Assembly: GCA_002412795.1 (NCBI GenBank)
Contig: DHVS01000028.1
Span: 1-64,000 of the forward strand
DNA length: 64,000 bases
Source of the DNA: a bacterium UBP2_UBA5202
GTDB lineage: Bacteria > Edwardsbacteria > AC1 > EtOH8
Direction: 5' to 3'
In this document: in pieces, positions 16,762 through 25,075 of the stretch
Layout: each line of letters opens with the position of its first letter
Numbering within the stretch: position 1 is the stretch's first letter
Notes under the pieces: model-generated
Told to the model about the DNA's origin: nothing
Database searches by the model: none
The model's input: the letters and a program-made list of their open reading frames with translations, nothing else
Translations under genes and position numbers: made by a program

Positions 16762-17294
16762 TATTCCTCCTCAATCCAGCTTACATATGGCAGGTTGCGG
16801 TAGAGCTGTTTGTGATCCAGCCCGTAACCCACCACAAATTTATCGGGAATGTTAAACCCCTTGTATTTTACCGGCACCTGGGCCCGCCGCCGGTCCTTCT
16901 TGTCCAGCAGGGTGCAGACCTCCAGGGAAGCGGGGCGCCGGGTCTTTAAGTTATTCAGGAGATAGGACAGGGTCAGTCCGCTGTCCACGATGTCCTCCAC
17001 TAAGATCACGTGCCGGCCGGTGATGCCTGTGGACAGATCCTGGTTAAGCCGCACCACGCCCGAAGATTTGGTGCCCCCGTTATAGCTGGCCACCGCTATG
17101 AAATCCGCCTCCACCGGGATCGAGATCTCCCGCAGCAGGTCGGCCATGAAGATGAAAGAACCCCGGAGTACGCCCACCAGGATCGGGTCCTTTCCCTTAT
17201 AGTCGGCCGAAATCTTCCGGGCCAGCTGTTTCACTTTGGCCTGGATCCGGGTTTTGGAGATCAGCACCTTGTTGGTTTTCAATTTTTTATTCAC
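16761..17294 (-). CDS. hpt: Hypoxanthine phosphoribosyltransferase
   Basis: The 177-residue purine-salvage enzyme transfers phosphoribose from PRPP to hypoxanthine or guanine. The PRPP motif is in VILVEDIVDSGLTLSYLL, and the conserved KYKGFNIPDKFVVGYGLD and PYV ending are present. Translation starts at a GTG; no clear ribosome site is seen, and the next in-frame starts lie too far inside. The stop overlaps the ftsH ATG by one base (TAATG). Together with tilS upstream this gives the familiar tilS-hpt-ftsH order, though a MITE-like repeat separates tilS from hpt. Confidence 0.95.
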   Translation of the reverse strand: MNKKLKTNKVLISKTRIQAKVKQLARKISADYKGKDPILVGVLRGSFIFMADLLREISIPVEADFIAVASYNGGTKSSGVVRLNQDLSTGITGRHVILVEDIVDSGLTLSYLLNNLKTRRPASLEVCTLLDKKDRRRAQVPVKYKGFNIPDKFVVGYGLDHKQLYRNLPYVSWIEEE

Positions 17295-17395
17295 TTTAGC
17301 AGATGAAATTATTCACAAACCCTTCGTTAGTATAACCCGCCAGCCATAATCAGGACAGGCCTTGGAGGGGTAAACGGAATCATTACCCGGGCTAT

Positions 17396-17528
17396 TTTTA
17401 TAAGGAAACCAGGAAGCCAGGAGTTTATCGTTTTTAAATAGATTTCTTAAAGTTATCGTTCTTCTTGGCCCTTTTAGGAACCATGACGCCCCGAGTTTTC
17501 CTGTTTTCCTGGATTCCTTATAGTTTCC
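17396..17528. repeat. MITE-like TATAAGGAA element, copy 2
   Basis: The left arm TTTATAAGGAAACCAGGAAG (17397-17416) and the inverted right arm CCTGGATTCCTTATAGTTTCC (split at CCTGGATTCC, TTATAGTTTCC; 17508-17528) bound about 133 nt between tilS and hpt. The right arm ends just before the tilS stop codon at 17530. The gap 17295-17529 holds no gene; CAGGACAGGC at 17350-17359 belongs to another repeat family. Confidence 0.7.
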
Positions 17529-17529
17529 G

Positions 17530-18948
17530 TTATTTTATGGTTAGAAACTCCAGGCATAACACTTTCTTTGTCTTGGCAGTGACCGGGTATGCATTTGATC
17601 TCCTGATCCCGCAAAGCCAGACCACCGTGGTTCCCTTTATTATCAGCGGCCAGTTTGCCCTTTGTGCCTGCGGTATCTTGATTTCTATGAAAATATCCTT
17701 GATCTTCTTTTCCGTCTTATGTCCGAAGGGGATCATCCGGTCTCCATCCTTTTTGCCCGTGACCTGCAGAGGACTGCCGTCCAATATGGCAGCATCGAAG
17801 CAGGCCAGATCCGGCGGACATTTGGTGATATTCCTGACATCCCGCTTTTCTGCCAGCCAGGCTTTGATGGAATACGCTCCGGCCCTGGTGGTTCCGGGTA
17901 TGGCCAGCGCTGAGGTTTTCAGCGCCAATATTTGTTTTTCGTTTTCTGCCTTTGTTTTTAAGGTAGTCAGCACCGCCCGCCCGTATGATTTCTCGATCCG
18001 GATACCGCCGGATAAATTGACCTGGGCTCCTGTCCTTCCATTGAGAATCAGATCAATGGCGCTGGAGACATGCAACAAATCCGGCACCGCCCCCCTGCCT
18101 AAAAGCAGCTCCGAGCAGTGTCGTAATATATTATGCTGTAACCCTTTATTATATAACTTAAATTTTGATAAATCAATAGCTATTTTGGATTTATCGCATT
18201 TTGTGCACGAGTAAAATGCCCTTTCAACCTGTTCATTTATGATCTCCAGGTCGTGTTCCACATTCCCCGCCAACTGGGACAAGGCCTTCTTTATTTGGGG
18301 ATTGTAGGTTTCCAGCAGGGGCATCAACTGATGACGGATCCGGTTGCGGAAGAACTTTGGGGAACTGTTGGAAGCGTCCTTTCTTCCGGCCAGTTTGTGT
18401 TGTTTCAGATAGGCTTCTATCCTGTCCCGGCTGCAGCCCAGAAGAGGCCTGATGTATGGACCATTGGTCAAGGGGATCCCGGCCAGGCCGCTTAAGCCCG
18501 AGCCCCGGATCAGGTGCATCAGCACGGTCTCGGCCTGGTCGTCCAGGTTGTGGCCGGTGGCGATCTTGTTGCAATTGTGGAGCCGGGCCGTTTCCAGCAG
18601 GGCCGCCCGCCTTAGTTCCCGGGCCGAAGTTTCCAGGGAGAGCTTGTGCTTCCGGGAGTGTGTTTTGACATCCACATTCACTGTGATCAGCTTGATGCCC
18701 CACTTGCGGGCCAGGCCCAGGGCCCAGGCGGCATCGGCTTGCGAGGCCTTCCCCCTCAGGTGGTGGTCGATGTGGCAGGCGTTCAGTTTGAACCCCAGTT
18801 CTCCGGACAGTTCGTTCAAGACATGGAGCAGGCACAGCGAATCCGGGCCGCCGGAAAAGGCCGCCAGCACTTGGTCCCCGGAGCTGATCAGCTTCCGGGA
18901 AATTATGAATTCCTTGACCTTTGATCTCAGGTCTACTTTTTTATTCAT
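17530..18948 (-). CDS. tilS: tRNA(Ile)-lysidine synthase TilS
   Basis: TilS attaches lysine to C34 of the CAU-anticodon tRNA(Ile), switching it from Met to Ile. The 472 residues include the PP-loop SGGPDS (LAAFSGGPDSLCLLHVL), the ATGHNLDDQAETVLMHLIRG segment (split: ATGHNLDDQ, AETVLMHLIRG) and a C-terminal TilS substrate-binding domain around GDRMIPFGHKTEKKIKD. Length matches the long form of the enzyme. It is upstream of hpt and ftsH, a frequently seen neighbourhood. Confidence 0.95.
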   Translation of the reverse strand: MNKKVDLRSKVKEFIISRKLISSGDQVLAAFSGGPDSLCLLHVLNELSGELGFKLNACHIDHHLRGKASQADAAWALGLARKWGIKLITVNVDVKTHSRKHKLSLETSARELRRAALLETARLHNCNKIATGHNLDDQAETVLMHLIRGSGLSGLAGIPLTNGPYIRPLLGCSRDRIEAYLKQHKLAGRKDASNSSPKFFRNRIRHQLMPLLETYNPQIKKALSQLAGNVEHDLEIINEQVERAFYSCTKCDKSKIAIDLSKFKLYNKGLQHNILRHCSELLLGRGAVPDLLHVSSAIDLILNGRTGAQVNLSGGIRIEKSYGRAVLTTLKTKAENEKQILALKTSALAIPGTTRAGAYSIKAWLAEKRDVRNITKCPPDLACFDAAILDGSPLQVTGKKDGDRMIPFGHKTEKKIKDIFIEIKIPQAQRANWPLIIKGTTVVWLCGIRRSNAYPVTAKTKKVLCLEFLTIK

Positions 18949-18956
18949 CTGATATT

Positions 18957-19073
18957 TTCAATAAGGAATCCAGGAATCACAGGAATGATTATTTGGTTTA
19001 AAATTTCCGTATGGTTTCCGTGGCTTCTGGGGTTTGAGATATTTTCCTGCCTTCATGGTTTCCTTATAGTTTC
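18957..19073. repeat. MITE-like TATAAGGAA element, copy 3
   Basis: The left arm TTCAATAAGGAATCCAGG (18957-18974) and the inverted right arm CTTCATGGTTTCCTTATAG (19052-19070) bound about 117 nt between murJ and tilS. The right arm runs into murJ: the last codons and the TAA stop of murJ (19064-19066) lie inside the arm. Confidence 0.7.
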
Positions 19074-20626
19074 TCGGGTTTAGCTCCGGCAGGACGCAGC
19101 ATCTTGAACATCTCCATCAGTTCGGCTATCCTAAACAGCCGGGCCAGCCCCAGGTAGGCCGCCCCCAGCCCCAGCATCATGGCCGCCAGATAGAATATCT
19201 TGGGACCCAAATGCCCGCCGTCCACCCAGCGCTGCCAGCCAAGGCTCAGGCCCCAGCCCAACAGACCGACCAGGATCGAGGCCGCCGCAGTCTTCAGGAA
19301 CACCGGCAGCAGCAGACGCAGCCTTAGCTCCCTGACCCGGGAACTTATCAGTCCCAGGCTTAAAAGCGCGATCAGGGTATAGGCCGCGGCGTGGCCCAGG
19401 GCCAGCCCGTCCACTCCCAGTTTGCCGATCACCCACAGGTTGAAGCCCGAGTTGAAGGCGTTGCCGATGAAGTTCAGCACCATTGGGGTTCTGGTGTCCT
19501 GCAGGGAATAAAAGACCCGGTTGAGGAACAGGTACAGGGTAAAGGAGAACAGCCCCAGCGAATACAGGGACAGCACCCGGGCCAGCATAAAACTGTCGGC
19601 GGCGTGGAAGTGCCCGTGCTGCATCAGCGACTGGACGATGGGAAAACTGCAGGTGATCAGCACCGCCATCGACGGGATGATGCAGAGGGCGCTCCAGCTG
19701 ATCCCCTTACGGACGGCGCCGGCGAAACTTTCCCATTCCTTTTTCACCGCCAGATGGGACAGCCCCGGCAGCAGCACGGTCCCGATGGACACCGCCAGCA
19801 GGCCGTGGGGCAGGATGTAAAAGGCAAAGGCGTACTGCAGGGCCGAGACCCCGCCCTGAATGCCGATGGCCAGGTTGTTCTGGACGGTCAGGTTAAGCTG
19901 GTTGAAGGCCACGTATAAAATCACCGGCAGGGAAAGTTTGAAGGTCTTGACCACCGCCGGATGTTTGAAGTTGACGGTGAAGTGGTATTTAAAGCCACAG
20001 GCCTTAAGGCCGGGAAGAAGGAACAGCACCTGGGCCAGCACCCCGAAGGTGGTGCCCAGGGCCAGCCCGGCCGGGCCGAACCAGGGAAATAGTTTGTAGG
20101 CGAAAAGCGTGGCGATTACCACCAGGTTATTGGCCACCGGTGCGTAGGCCACCGCCGCGAACTTTCCCCGGGCGTTAAGCACCCCTCCGCCGATGGCCGA
20201 AAGCCCGTAGAAGAATATCTGGGGAATGAAGAACCAGAAGAAGAACAGCACCTGTTCCCGGGTGGCGGTCTGGGCCTTCAGGGTCTGGATGTAGACCAGG
20301 AAGGGCGAGGCGGCAAAGCAGATGATAGTGGTGGCGGCCATCACCAGCATTCCGGCGTTGATCACCTGGCTGATATTGAGCCAGGCCTGCTTGGGCTGGT
20401 GTTCCGAAAGCTGCTCCACTATCACCGGGATGAACACCGCCGACAGGATCCCTCCCAGGATCAGCTCATAGATCATGGTGGGCAGCACATGGGCCAGGTT
20501 GTAGGCGTCGGCCAGCGGGGTAAAGCCCAGCACCGCGCTCATCAGGGCCAGTTTTACAAACCCGGTCAGGCGGGAGAACAGGGTGCCCAAGGACATCCCG
20601 GCTATGGATTTAAGGGTTTTGCTCAT
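19064..20626 (-). CDS. murJ: Lipid II flippase MurJ (MviN)
   Basis: The 520-residue inner-membrane protein of the MOP superfamily flips lipid II for peptidoglycan synthesis. It has about 14 hydrophobic segments and family landmarks: the N-terminal GMSLGTLFSRLTGFVKLAL with its Arg, ADAYNLAHVLPTMIYELILGG (split: ADAYNLAHVLP, TMIYELILGG), and LLPGLSHLAVKKEWESF. Length is standard. The reading frame ends inside a repeat arm (copy 3 of the TATAAGGAA element), so the last few residues are repeat-derived. The promoter lies directly against the ATG. Confidence 0.95.
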   Translation of the reverse strand: MSKTLKSIAGMSLGTLFSRLTGFVKLALMSAVLGFTPLADAYNLAHVLPTMIYELILGGILSAVFIPVIVEQLSEHQPKQAWLNISQVINAGMLVMAATTIICFAASPFLVYIQTLKAQTATREQVLFFFWFFIPQIFFYGLSAIGGGVLNARGKFAAVAYAPVANNLVVIATLFAYKLFPWFGPAGLALGTTFGVLAQVLFLLPGLKACGFKYHFTVNFKHPAVVKTFKLSLPVILYVAFNQLNLTVQNNLAIGIQGGVSALQYAFAFYILPHGLLAVSIGTVLLPGLSHLAVKKEWESFAGAVRKGISWSALCIIPSMAVLITCSFPIVQSLMQHGHFHAADSFMLARVLSLYSLGLFSFTLYLFLNRVFYSLQDTRTPMVLNFIGNAFNSGFNLWVIGKLGVDGLALGHAAAYTLIALLSLGLISSRVRELRLRLLLPVFLKTAAASILVGLLGWGLSLGWQRWVDGGHLGPKIFYLAAMMLGLGAAYLGLARLFRIAELMEMFKMLRPAGAKPEKL

Positions 20627-20633
20627 GGGTTAG

Positions 20634-20662
20634 ATTATACCTTATTTTTGGGCAAGGCTCAA
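20634..20662 (-). promoter_or_regulatory. Promoter placing the murJ start at the ATG (leaderless)
   Basis: TTGAGC (20657-20662), a 17-nt spacer and a consensus TATAAT (20634-20639) lie on the minus strand. Only seven bases (CTAACCC) separate the -10 box from the murJ ATG at 20626, so transcription should start at or within a base or two of the start codon. No ribosome site is present, consistent with leaderless translation. Confidence 0.65.
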
Positions 20663-21022
20663 TTGTTTTTTTGACCTCACCCTTAATCCCCCTCCTTTCG
20701 CCAGTCTCATAAAATCCTAACTCAGGACAGGCTCCAGGAGGGTGAAATCAAGCCTCCCCACTTTCGTTCGCAATCATATGTGGCCCACCTCAGCGCAGGC
20801 TCTCTCCACTGTGGAGAGGGATGGTTACCTCCCCCTCCGCAACGGAGGGGGATTAGGCGATGCACTGAGTTGGCGGACTTGATTGACATACGAAGTGGGG
20901 AGGTTGGAACCAAGGCAGCTAAAGACACCCCTCCTTCGTTAGCCATTATGCTGGCAGGCCCTTCGACAAAGCTCAGGGCAGGCCTCAGGACAGGTTCTTG
21001 ATCTCCCCTTCTTAGGGGAGAC
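20663..21022. repeat. Nested palindrome cluster between GH130 and murJ
   Basis: No gene is seen in this part of a 527-nt gap. Inverted repeats are nested: CCTCCCCACTTTCG (20753) with CGAAGTGGGGAGG (20891) encloses CTCTCCAC-T-GTGGAGAG (20802-20818) and CCCCCTCCG-CAA-CGGAGGGGG (20831-20851). CTTCGACAAAGCTCAGGGC (20961-20979) and CTCAGGACAGG (20984-20994) belong to other dispersed families. CTCCCC-TTCTTA-GGGGAG follows at 21003-21020. Confidence 0.65.
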
Positions 21023-21060
21023 AAAAAGCCCTCTTTTGTGCTTTAACAAAAGAGGGCTTT
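21023..21060 (-). terminator. Rho-independent terminator after the GH130 gene
   Basis: AAAGCCCTCTTTTGT and its inverse pair over 15 bp with a 5-6-nt loop (21025-21060). On the minus strand the stem is followed by a short T tract (CTTTTTG). It lies about 95 nt past the stop codon of the GH130 gene at 21154 and just upstream of the murJ promoter region. Confidence 0.75.
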
Positions 21061-21153
21061 AAGCTACTAACAGTCCCTCTCCGCAGCGGAGAGGCAAGCA
21101 CTGAGATGAGTAGTGTTATGCCAAACGAAGTGTTGGATAAGGGTCAGGCCTGG

Positions 21154-22605
21154 TCACCCCTGCAGCAATCTCTCAACCAGCGGCCCCAGCTCCACCAGCG
21201 CAATGGCGGTCTGCCGGTCGGACATGGCATAGGGCAAAACCAGCGTCCCGTTGTGGATCATCGCCCCGCAGGTGTAGACCACGTTCGGCACATACCCCGA
21301 ACGACTGGCCTCGGTCCAGATGATCAGCGGCTCTTTCAAACGCCCGATGACCTTTTGTGGGTCCTCCCGGTCCAGCAGGGCCGCACCGATGGAATACTGC
21401 CGGAACGGCCCCACCCCGTGGGTCAAGAGCAGCCAGCCCCGTTCGGTCTCCAGCGGCGAGCCGCAGTTGCCGATCTGCACAAATTCCCAGGGATGCAAAG
21501 GCTTCATCAGAGGCAGGGATTCATGCCAGAAATGGATGTTGTCGGAGTACATCAGGAACAGGTTCTCGTTGTCCTGGCGCGAGATCATGGCGTACCTTCC
21601 CTTGATCTTTCTGGGGAAAAGCGCCATCCCCTTGTTCACCGCGGCCGGCCCGTTCAGGGTGATCATCTTGAAATGATTGAAATCTTCGGTCTCCATCAAC
21701 TGGGGCAGAACGGCCTTGCCGTCATAGGCGGTATAGGTGGCGTAGTATCTCTTGCTTCCGTCCCCGTCGGTGAACAGCACGAACCGGGCATCCTCAATAC
21801 CGTTCTGTTCGCTGGGCGAGATGGGGAAAATCACCCGTTCCGAAAGGGAAACGGAAGGATCGAACTGGGCCTCGTAATTGCAGAGGGCCAGCCATTGGAT
21901 CTTCTCGACGGCCAGCCGGTCGGACTGGGTCAGCGGCTTATACTCAACAACATGGTATTTCAACATTTCCATCAGGTCGTGAAAAGTGAATTCATCCGCC
22001 AGCCCCCCGGTGACCGAATCGGGCAGATTTCCGGTTATCTCCATTTCCCGGAGTTTCTTGACGAAACTGGGCTTGTTGTAAAGATAGTTCACTTTCATTT
22101 CGGCGGTGGAGCCAAAATCCCGGGGCGGATCCATAGTGATGGTCTGGCCGGCATCGATGACCCCGGACCGGAAGGTCAGAGATGAGATATGCCCTTCGCC
22201 GGTGGCCCTTAGGGACAGGATGAAGCGGAGGGAACCTTCGGAGAGGCCCGACTGGTCGGGATGGGGAACGATCGAAGGATTGAACAGGGCGGCGGCCTCA
22301 AAGGTGTATTCGGCTAGGAACAGCGAGCCGATCAGTTTTTTTCGTTCCGGTGAAAGCTCTACATCGGAAGGCAGGTGACGCCGGACCATCCGGTACTGCC
22401 GCTCCAGCAGGGATTCGAAATCGCGGTGCCGGCCTCCGAATTTGGCCAAAACGTCCTTCAGTTCCTTTTGGGCCTCCCCCTCTTCCAGAGCCAGCGCCCG
22501 GGCTATGATCCGCCCGGACCGGTCCTCGTTGAACGGTATATGAGAACGGGCTATGACCCTCCGGTTATCGGGGGTCAGCAGGATCCCAGTAACTTTGACC
22601 AGCAT
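21154..22605 (-). CDS. GH130-family glycoside phosphorylase-like protein
   Basis: The 483-residue product is related to the GH130 (DUF377) five-bladed propeller enzymes, which phosphorolyse beta-mannosidic linkages. The propeller (about 200-483) has the EDARFVLF strand containing the likely catalytic Asp, KGMALFPRKIKGRYAMISRQ (metal/phosphate region), GNCGSPLETERGWLLLTHG and PNVVYTCGAMIHNGTLVLPY. The N-terminal 180 residues are an extra domain seen in a subset of long members. No signal peptide is present, so a cytoplasmic role is expected. The two genes upstream encode a GT4 fusion and a cellulose-synthase-like GT2, suggesting mannan or a related glycan as substrate. Confidence 0.85.
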   Translation of the reverse strand: MLVKVTGILLTPDNRRVIARSHIPFNEDRSGRIIARALALEEGEAQKELKDVLAKFGGRHRDFESLLERQYRMVRRHLPSDVELSPERKKLIGSLFLAEYTFEAAALFNPSIVPHPDQSGLSEGSLRFILSLRATGEGHISSLTFRSGVIDAGQTITMDPPRDFGSTAEMKVNYLYNKPSFVKKLREMEITGNLPDSVTGGLADEFTFHDLMEMLKYHVVEYKPLTQSDRLAVEKIQWLALCNYEAQFDPSVSLSERVIFPISPSEQNGIEDARFVLFTDGDGSKRYYATYTAYDGKAVLPQLMETEDFNHFKMITLNGPAAVNKGMALFPRKIKGRYAMISRQDNENLFLMYSDNIHFWHESLPLMKPLHPWEFVQIGNCGSPLETERGWLLLTHGVGPFRQYSIGAALLDREDPQKVIGRLKEPLIIWTEASRSGYVPNVVYTCGAMIHNGTLVLPYAMSDRQTAIALVELGPLVERLLQG

Positions 22606-22629
22606 AGGTGTTCATCCCGTCATATTAAG

Positions 22630-22677
22630 AGTTATCTTTGTGGCAATACTTTATTGCCACGACCTTTAGGTCGTGGC
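22630..22677. repeat. REP-like palindrome pair
   Basis: GTGGCAATA...TATTGCCAC (22640-22660) overlaps a perfect GCCACGACC-TTTA-GGTCGTGGC hairpin (22656-22677). It lies in the 88-nt gap between the GT4 and GH130 genes. The TTTA loop between GC-rich arms resembles GTGGCT-AA-AGCCAC beside the transposase at 5525. Confidence 0.6.
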
Positions 22678-22693
22678 ATTGTAATTAGATTTA

Positions 22694-24970
22694 TCAGGAC
22701 GGCAGTGGTTCCTTGAAACTTTCGATGATGTTGGTGATGTCGGTCATCTCGGCCAGGGACAGCATAAAGGCCAGGGTAGACTCGGCGCCCTGGTTGCGGT
22801 TGACCCGGTCCACATGAAGCCCGTCATAACAGCCGCCGTTGGCCGGCTCGTACAGCGGGATCCCCAGGTCGTTGGCCCCCAGGAACCATTGGAAGGCCTT
22901 GGCAGCTTCGTCATACCAATGCTGGTCCTTGGTGATCCGGTATGCTTCCAGGCAGGCGGAGATGGTGGAATAGGCCTCGATCGGCTGCTGGTCAAAGACC
23001 GGTTTGGATTGGCCGCGTTCGAATATCCGGTCCGTGCCCACCGGCTGGAAATGGCCCCGGGGAGAGGTCTGCACCGCAGTCAGCCACTGCAGGGCCTCGA
23101 TCCCGCTCTGGAGCATATTCTCATTGGCCAAAGCCCGGCCGGCTACCATCAGGGCGTGGGGCAGCATGGCGTTATCGTAGCTTAAGCTCTGCTCAAACCA
23201 GTTCCATTCAACGCTGCTGTTCTCCTCATAAAGTCTCATCAGGTCGGCGGCCAGCGTCTCCACCCGGTTACGGGCGCCTAGGTCGCCCGGGAACCGCTGC
23301 TGGTATTCGTCCGCTCCGATCAGGGCAAAGGCCCAGGCCCGGGGCGAGGAAAAGGTAGAGACCGGGGTCAGGGCCTGTTCAAAGATCTCCGCCGCCATCT
23401 GGGAGAAGCCCTGGTTTCGGGACCGGCCGATGCAGGTTCCCAGGGCCCAGACCGCCCGCCCGTGGTTGTCCTCGGAAAAACCGGGATCCACCCAGTTCCG
23501 CTGAAAGCTCAGGAAGTTGCGGAATCTTAATTTTTTTGCATCCCAGGAGTAGCGGACAAAACCCAGGAAGCGGCTGGTCAGGTCGCCCAGCCGGAGCGGA
23601 TTGATGGTGCCCAGATTCTCCAGCATCACGGTCAGGATCAAGGCCCGGGAATTATCGTCGGTGCAGTACCCTTCGGAAAAGTTGGGAACGTTGTGCCGGG
23701 CATGCTGAAATATCCCGATGAAATCTGTCATCCGCACCAGATGGTCCAGTTTGATCTCCGGCAGAATGGCCGGCTGCTCGTTCAGCGGCCGCATCGGGTT
23801 CTTGTTTTGCATCACCGCCGGGCGTTTCTGGCGGGCTTCCTCGAACAGGCTGCCGTAACTCCGGGCCACCTTGTCCCAGGTCATTTCCCGCCCCAGCAGA
23901 TAGGCGCTCTTGCGCATGGAATGCCGTTCGACCTCGTTACCCAAAAGCCCAATGGTTGACCGGGCAATGGCTTCCGAATCTCCGAACGGTACCAGCATCC
24001 CCCTCCCCTCCTCCAGCAATTCCTTAGCATGCCAGAAAGGCGTTGATATCACCGCCTTGCCCGAGCCGAAGGAATAGGCCAGCGTTCCCGAGGTGATCTG
24101 CGATTCCACCAGATACGGGGTAAGGTAAATGTCGGCCAGGACTATCAGTTCCTTCAACTCTTCTATGGAGACGAACTTGTTGTGAAAGATGACATTCCCC
24201 GCCACCCCCAGTTCGTTGGCTAAAAGCTGCAGCGACAGCCGGTATTTCTCACCCTCATGCCGGAGCAGGTTGGGATGGGTGACCCCAGCCACCAGGTATA
24301 CGGTGTCGGGATATTTTTTTATTATATCCGGCAGCGCCCTAAGCGCGAATTCGATGCCCTTGTTGGGCGCCAGCAAGCCGAAGGTCAAAAGTACCGTCTT
24401 GCCTTCGACCCCGTATTTATCCTTATAGAAGCTGGGATCGATGAAGGGCACATCGGGTATACCGTGGAGTATCAGGCGGACCTTTTCCGTGGGGGTCTTG
24501 TACACGTGGCTGAGTATCTCGACCCCCTTCCGGGACATCACTACTACATAATCAGATATGGCCAGCAGCTCATCCATCACCCGGCGCTGCTGAACGCTGG
24601 GATTTTCCAGGATGGTGTGAAGCGTGGTCACCACCGGCATTTTCAGGTTGCGCAGCAATGACAGGATGTGACCGCCCGCTATTCCGCCGAATATCCCGTA
24701 TTCGTGCTGGAGACAGACGATGTCGACGTCGTTGAGGTTCAAAAAGTCGGCGGCCGCCTTGTAAGAATCCAGCACCTGCTCCTTGATTTCGAACCGGACC
24801 CGTTCCGGGTACTGATAGCCCTCCTCAATATCGGTGATGGGAACGGCGAAACACTGGACCCCGGGGTTGATGGACGAGAAGGATTCACAGATGTCCGTGG
24901 TGAAGGTGGCGATTCCGCATTGACGGGGGAGGTAGTTGCCGATGAATGCAACCTTCTGGATGTTTTTCAT
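22694..24970 (-). CDS. Glycosyltransferase family 4 fused to a helical glycosidase-like domain
   Basis: The 758-residue protein has two parts. Residues 1-380 form a GT-B glycosyltransferase of family 4: GNYLPRQCGIATFTTD, VCLQHEYGIFGGIAGG (acceptor side), TFGLLAPNKGIEFALRALP, and the sugar-nucleotide region ESQITSGTLAYSFGSGKAVI. Residues about 410-758 look like an alpha/alpha toroid (six-hairpin) domain with SEGYCTDDNSRALIL, NFLSFQRNWVDPGFSEDNHGRAVWALG (split after NWVDP) and NQGAESTLAF. Combined with the adjacent GH130 gene this resembles enzymes of beta-mannan or trehalose-like metabolism; the exact reaction is not evident. AGGGGG precedes the ATG. Confidence 0.85.
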   Translation of the reverse strand: MKNIQKVAFIGNYLPRQCGIATFTTDICESFSSINPGVQCFAVPITDIEEGYQYPERVRFEIKEQVLDSYKAAADFLNLNDVDIVCLQHEYGIFGGIAGGHILSLLRNLKMPVVTTLHTILENPSVQQRRVMDELLAISDYVVVMSRKGVEILSHVYKTPTEKVRLILHGIPDVPFIDPSFYKDKYGVEGKTVLLTFGLLAPNKGIEFALRALPDIIKKYPDTVYLVAGVTHPNLLRHEGEKYRLSLQLLANELGVAGNVIFHNKFVSIEELKELIVLADIYLTPYLVESQITSGTLAYSFGSGKAVISTPFWHAKELLEEGRGMLVPFGDSEAIARSTIGLLGNEVERHSMRKSAYLLGREMTWDKVARSYGSLFEEARQKRPAVMQNKNPMRPLNEQPAILPEIKLDHLVRMTDFIGIFQHARHNVPNFSEGYCTDDNSRALILTVMLENLGTINPLRLGDLTSRFLGFVRYSWDAKKLRFRNFLSFQRNWVDPGFSEDNHGRAVWALGTCIGRSRNQGFSQMAAEIFEQALTPVSTFSSPRAWAFALIGADEYQQRFPGDLGARNRVETLAADLMRLYEENSSVEWNWFEQSLSYDNAMLPHALMVAGRALANENMLQSGIEALQWLTAVQTSPRGHFQPVGTDRIFERGQSKPVFDQQPIEAYSTISACLEAYRITKDQHWYDEAAKAFQWFLGANDLGIPLYEPANGGCYDGLHVDRVNRNQGAESTLAFMLSLAEMTDITNIIESFKEPLPS

Positions 24971-25029
24971 AATGCCCCCTAAATTTTAACATTCCTAATG
25001 CTTGGTCCTGATACTTCGTGCAAAAACAT

Positions 25030-25062
25030 AATCCCCTCTCCTGGGCTATCAGGAGAGGGGAT
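25030..25062 (-). terminator. Possible terminator hairpin after the GT2 gene
   Basis: AATCCCCTCTCCT and its inverse pair over 13 bp around GGGCTATC. On the minus strand the stem is followed by ATGTTTTTGC, so the T tract is displaced by a few bases. It may work as a terminator, but it also belongs to the CCCCTCTCC-type dispersed hairpins, so the assignment is tentative. Confidence 0.45.
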
Positions 25063-25075
25063 TGAATTGGTGAGA

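Noticed and set aside
20722..21024. 100-codon minus-strand frame in the murJ-GH130 gap
   Set aside because: It is made of dispersed repeats (its LSFVEGPA is the translation of the TTCGACAAGCTCAG word) and has no ribosome site.
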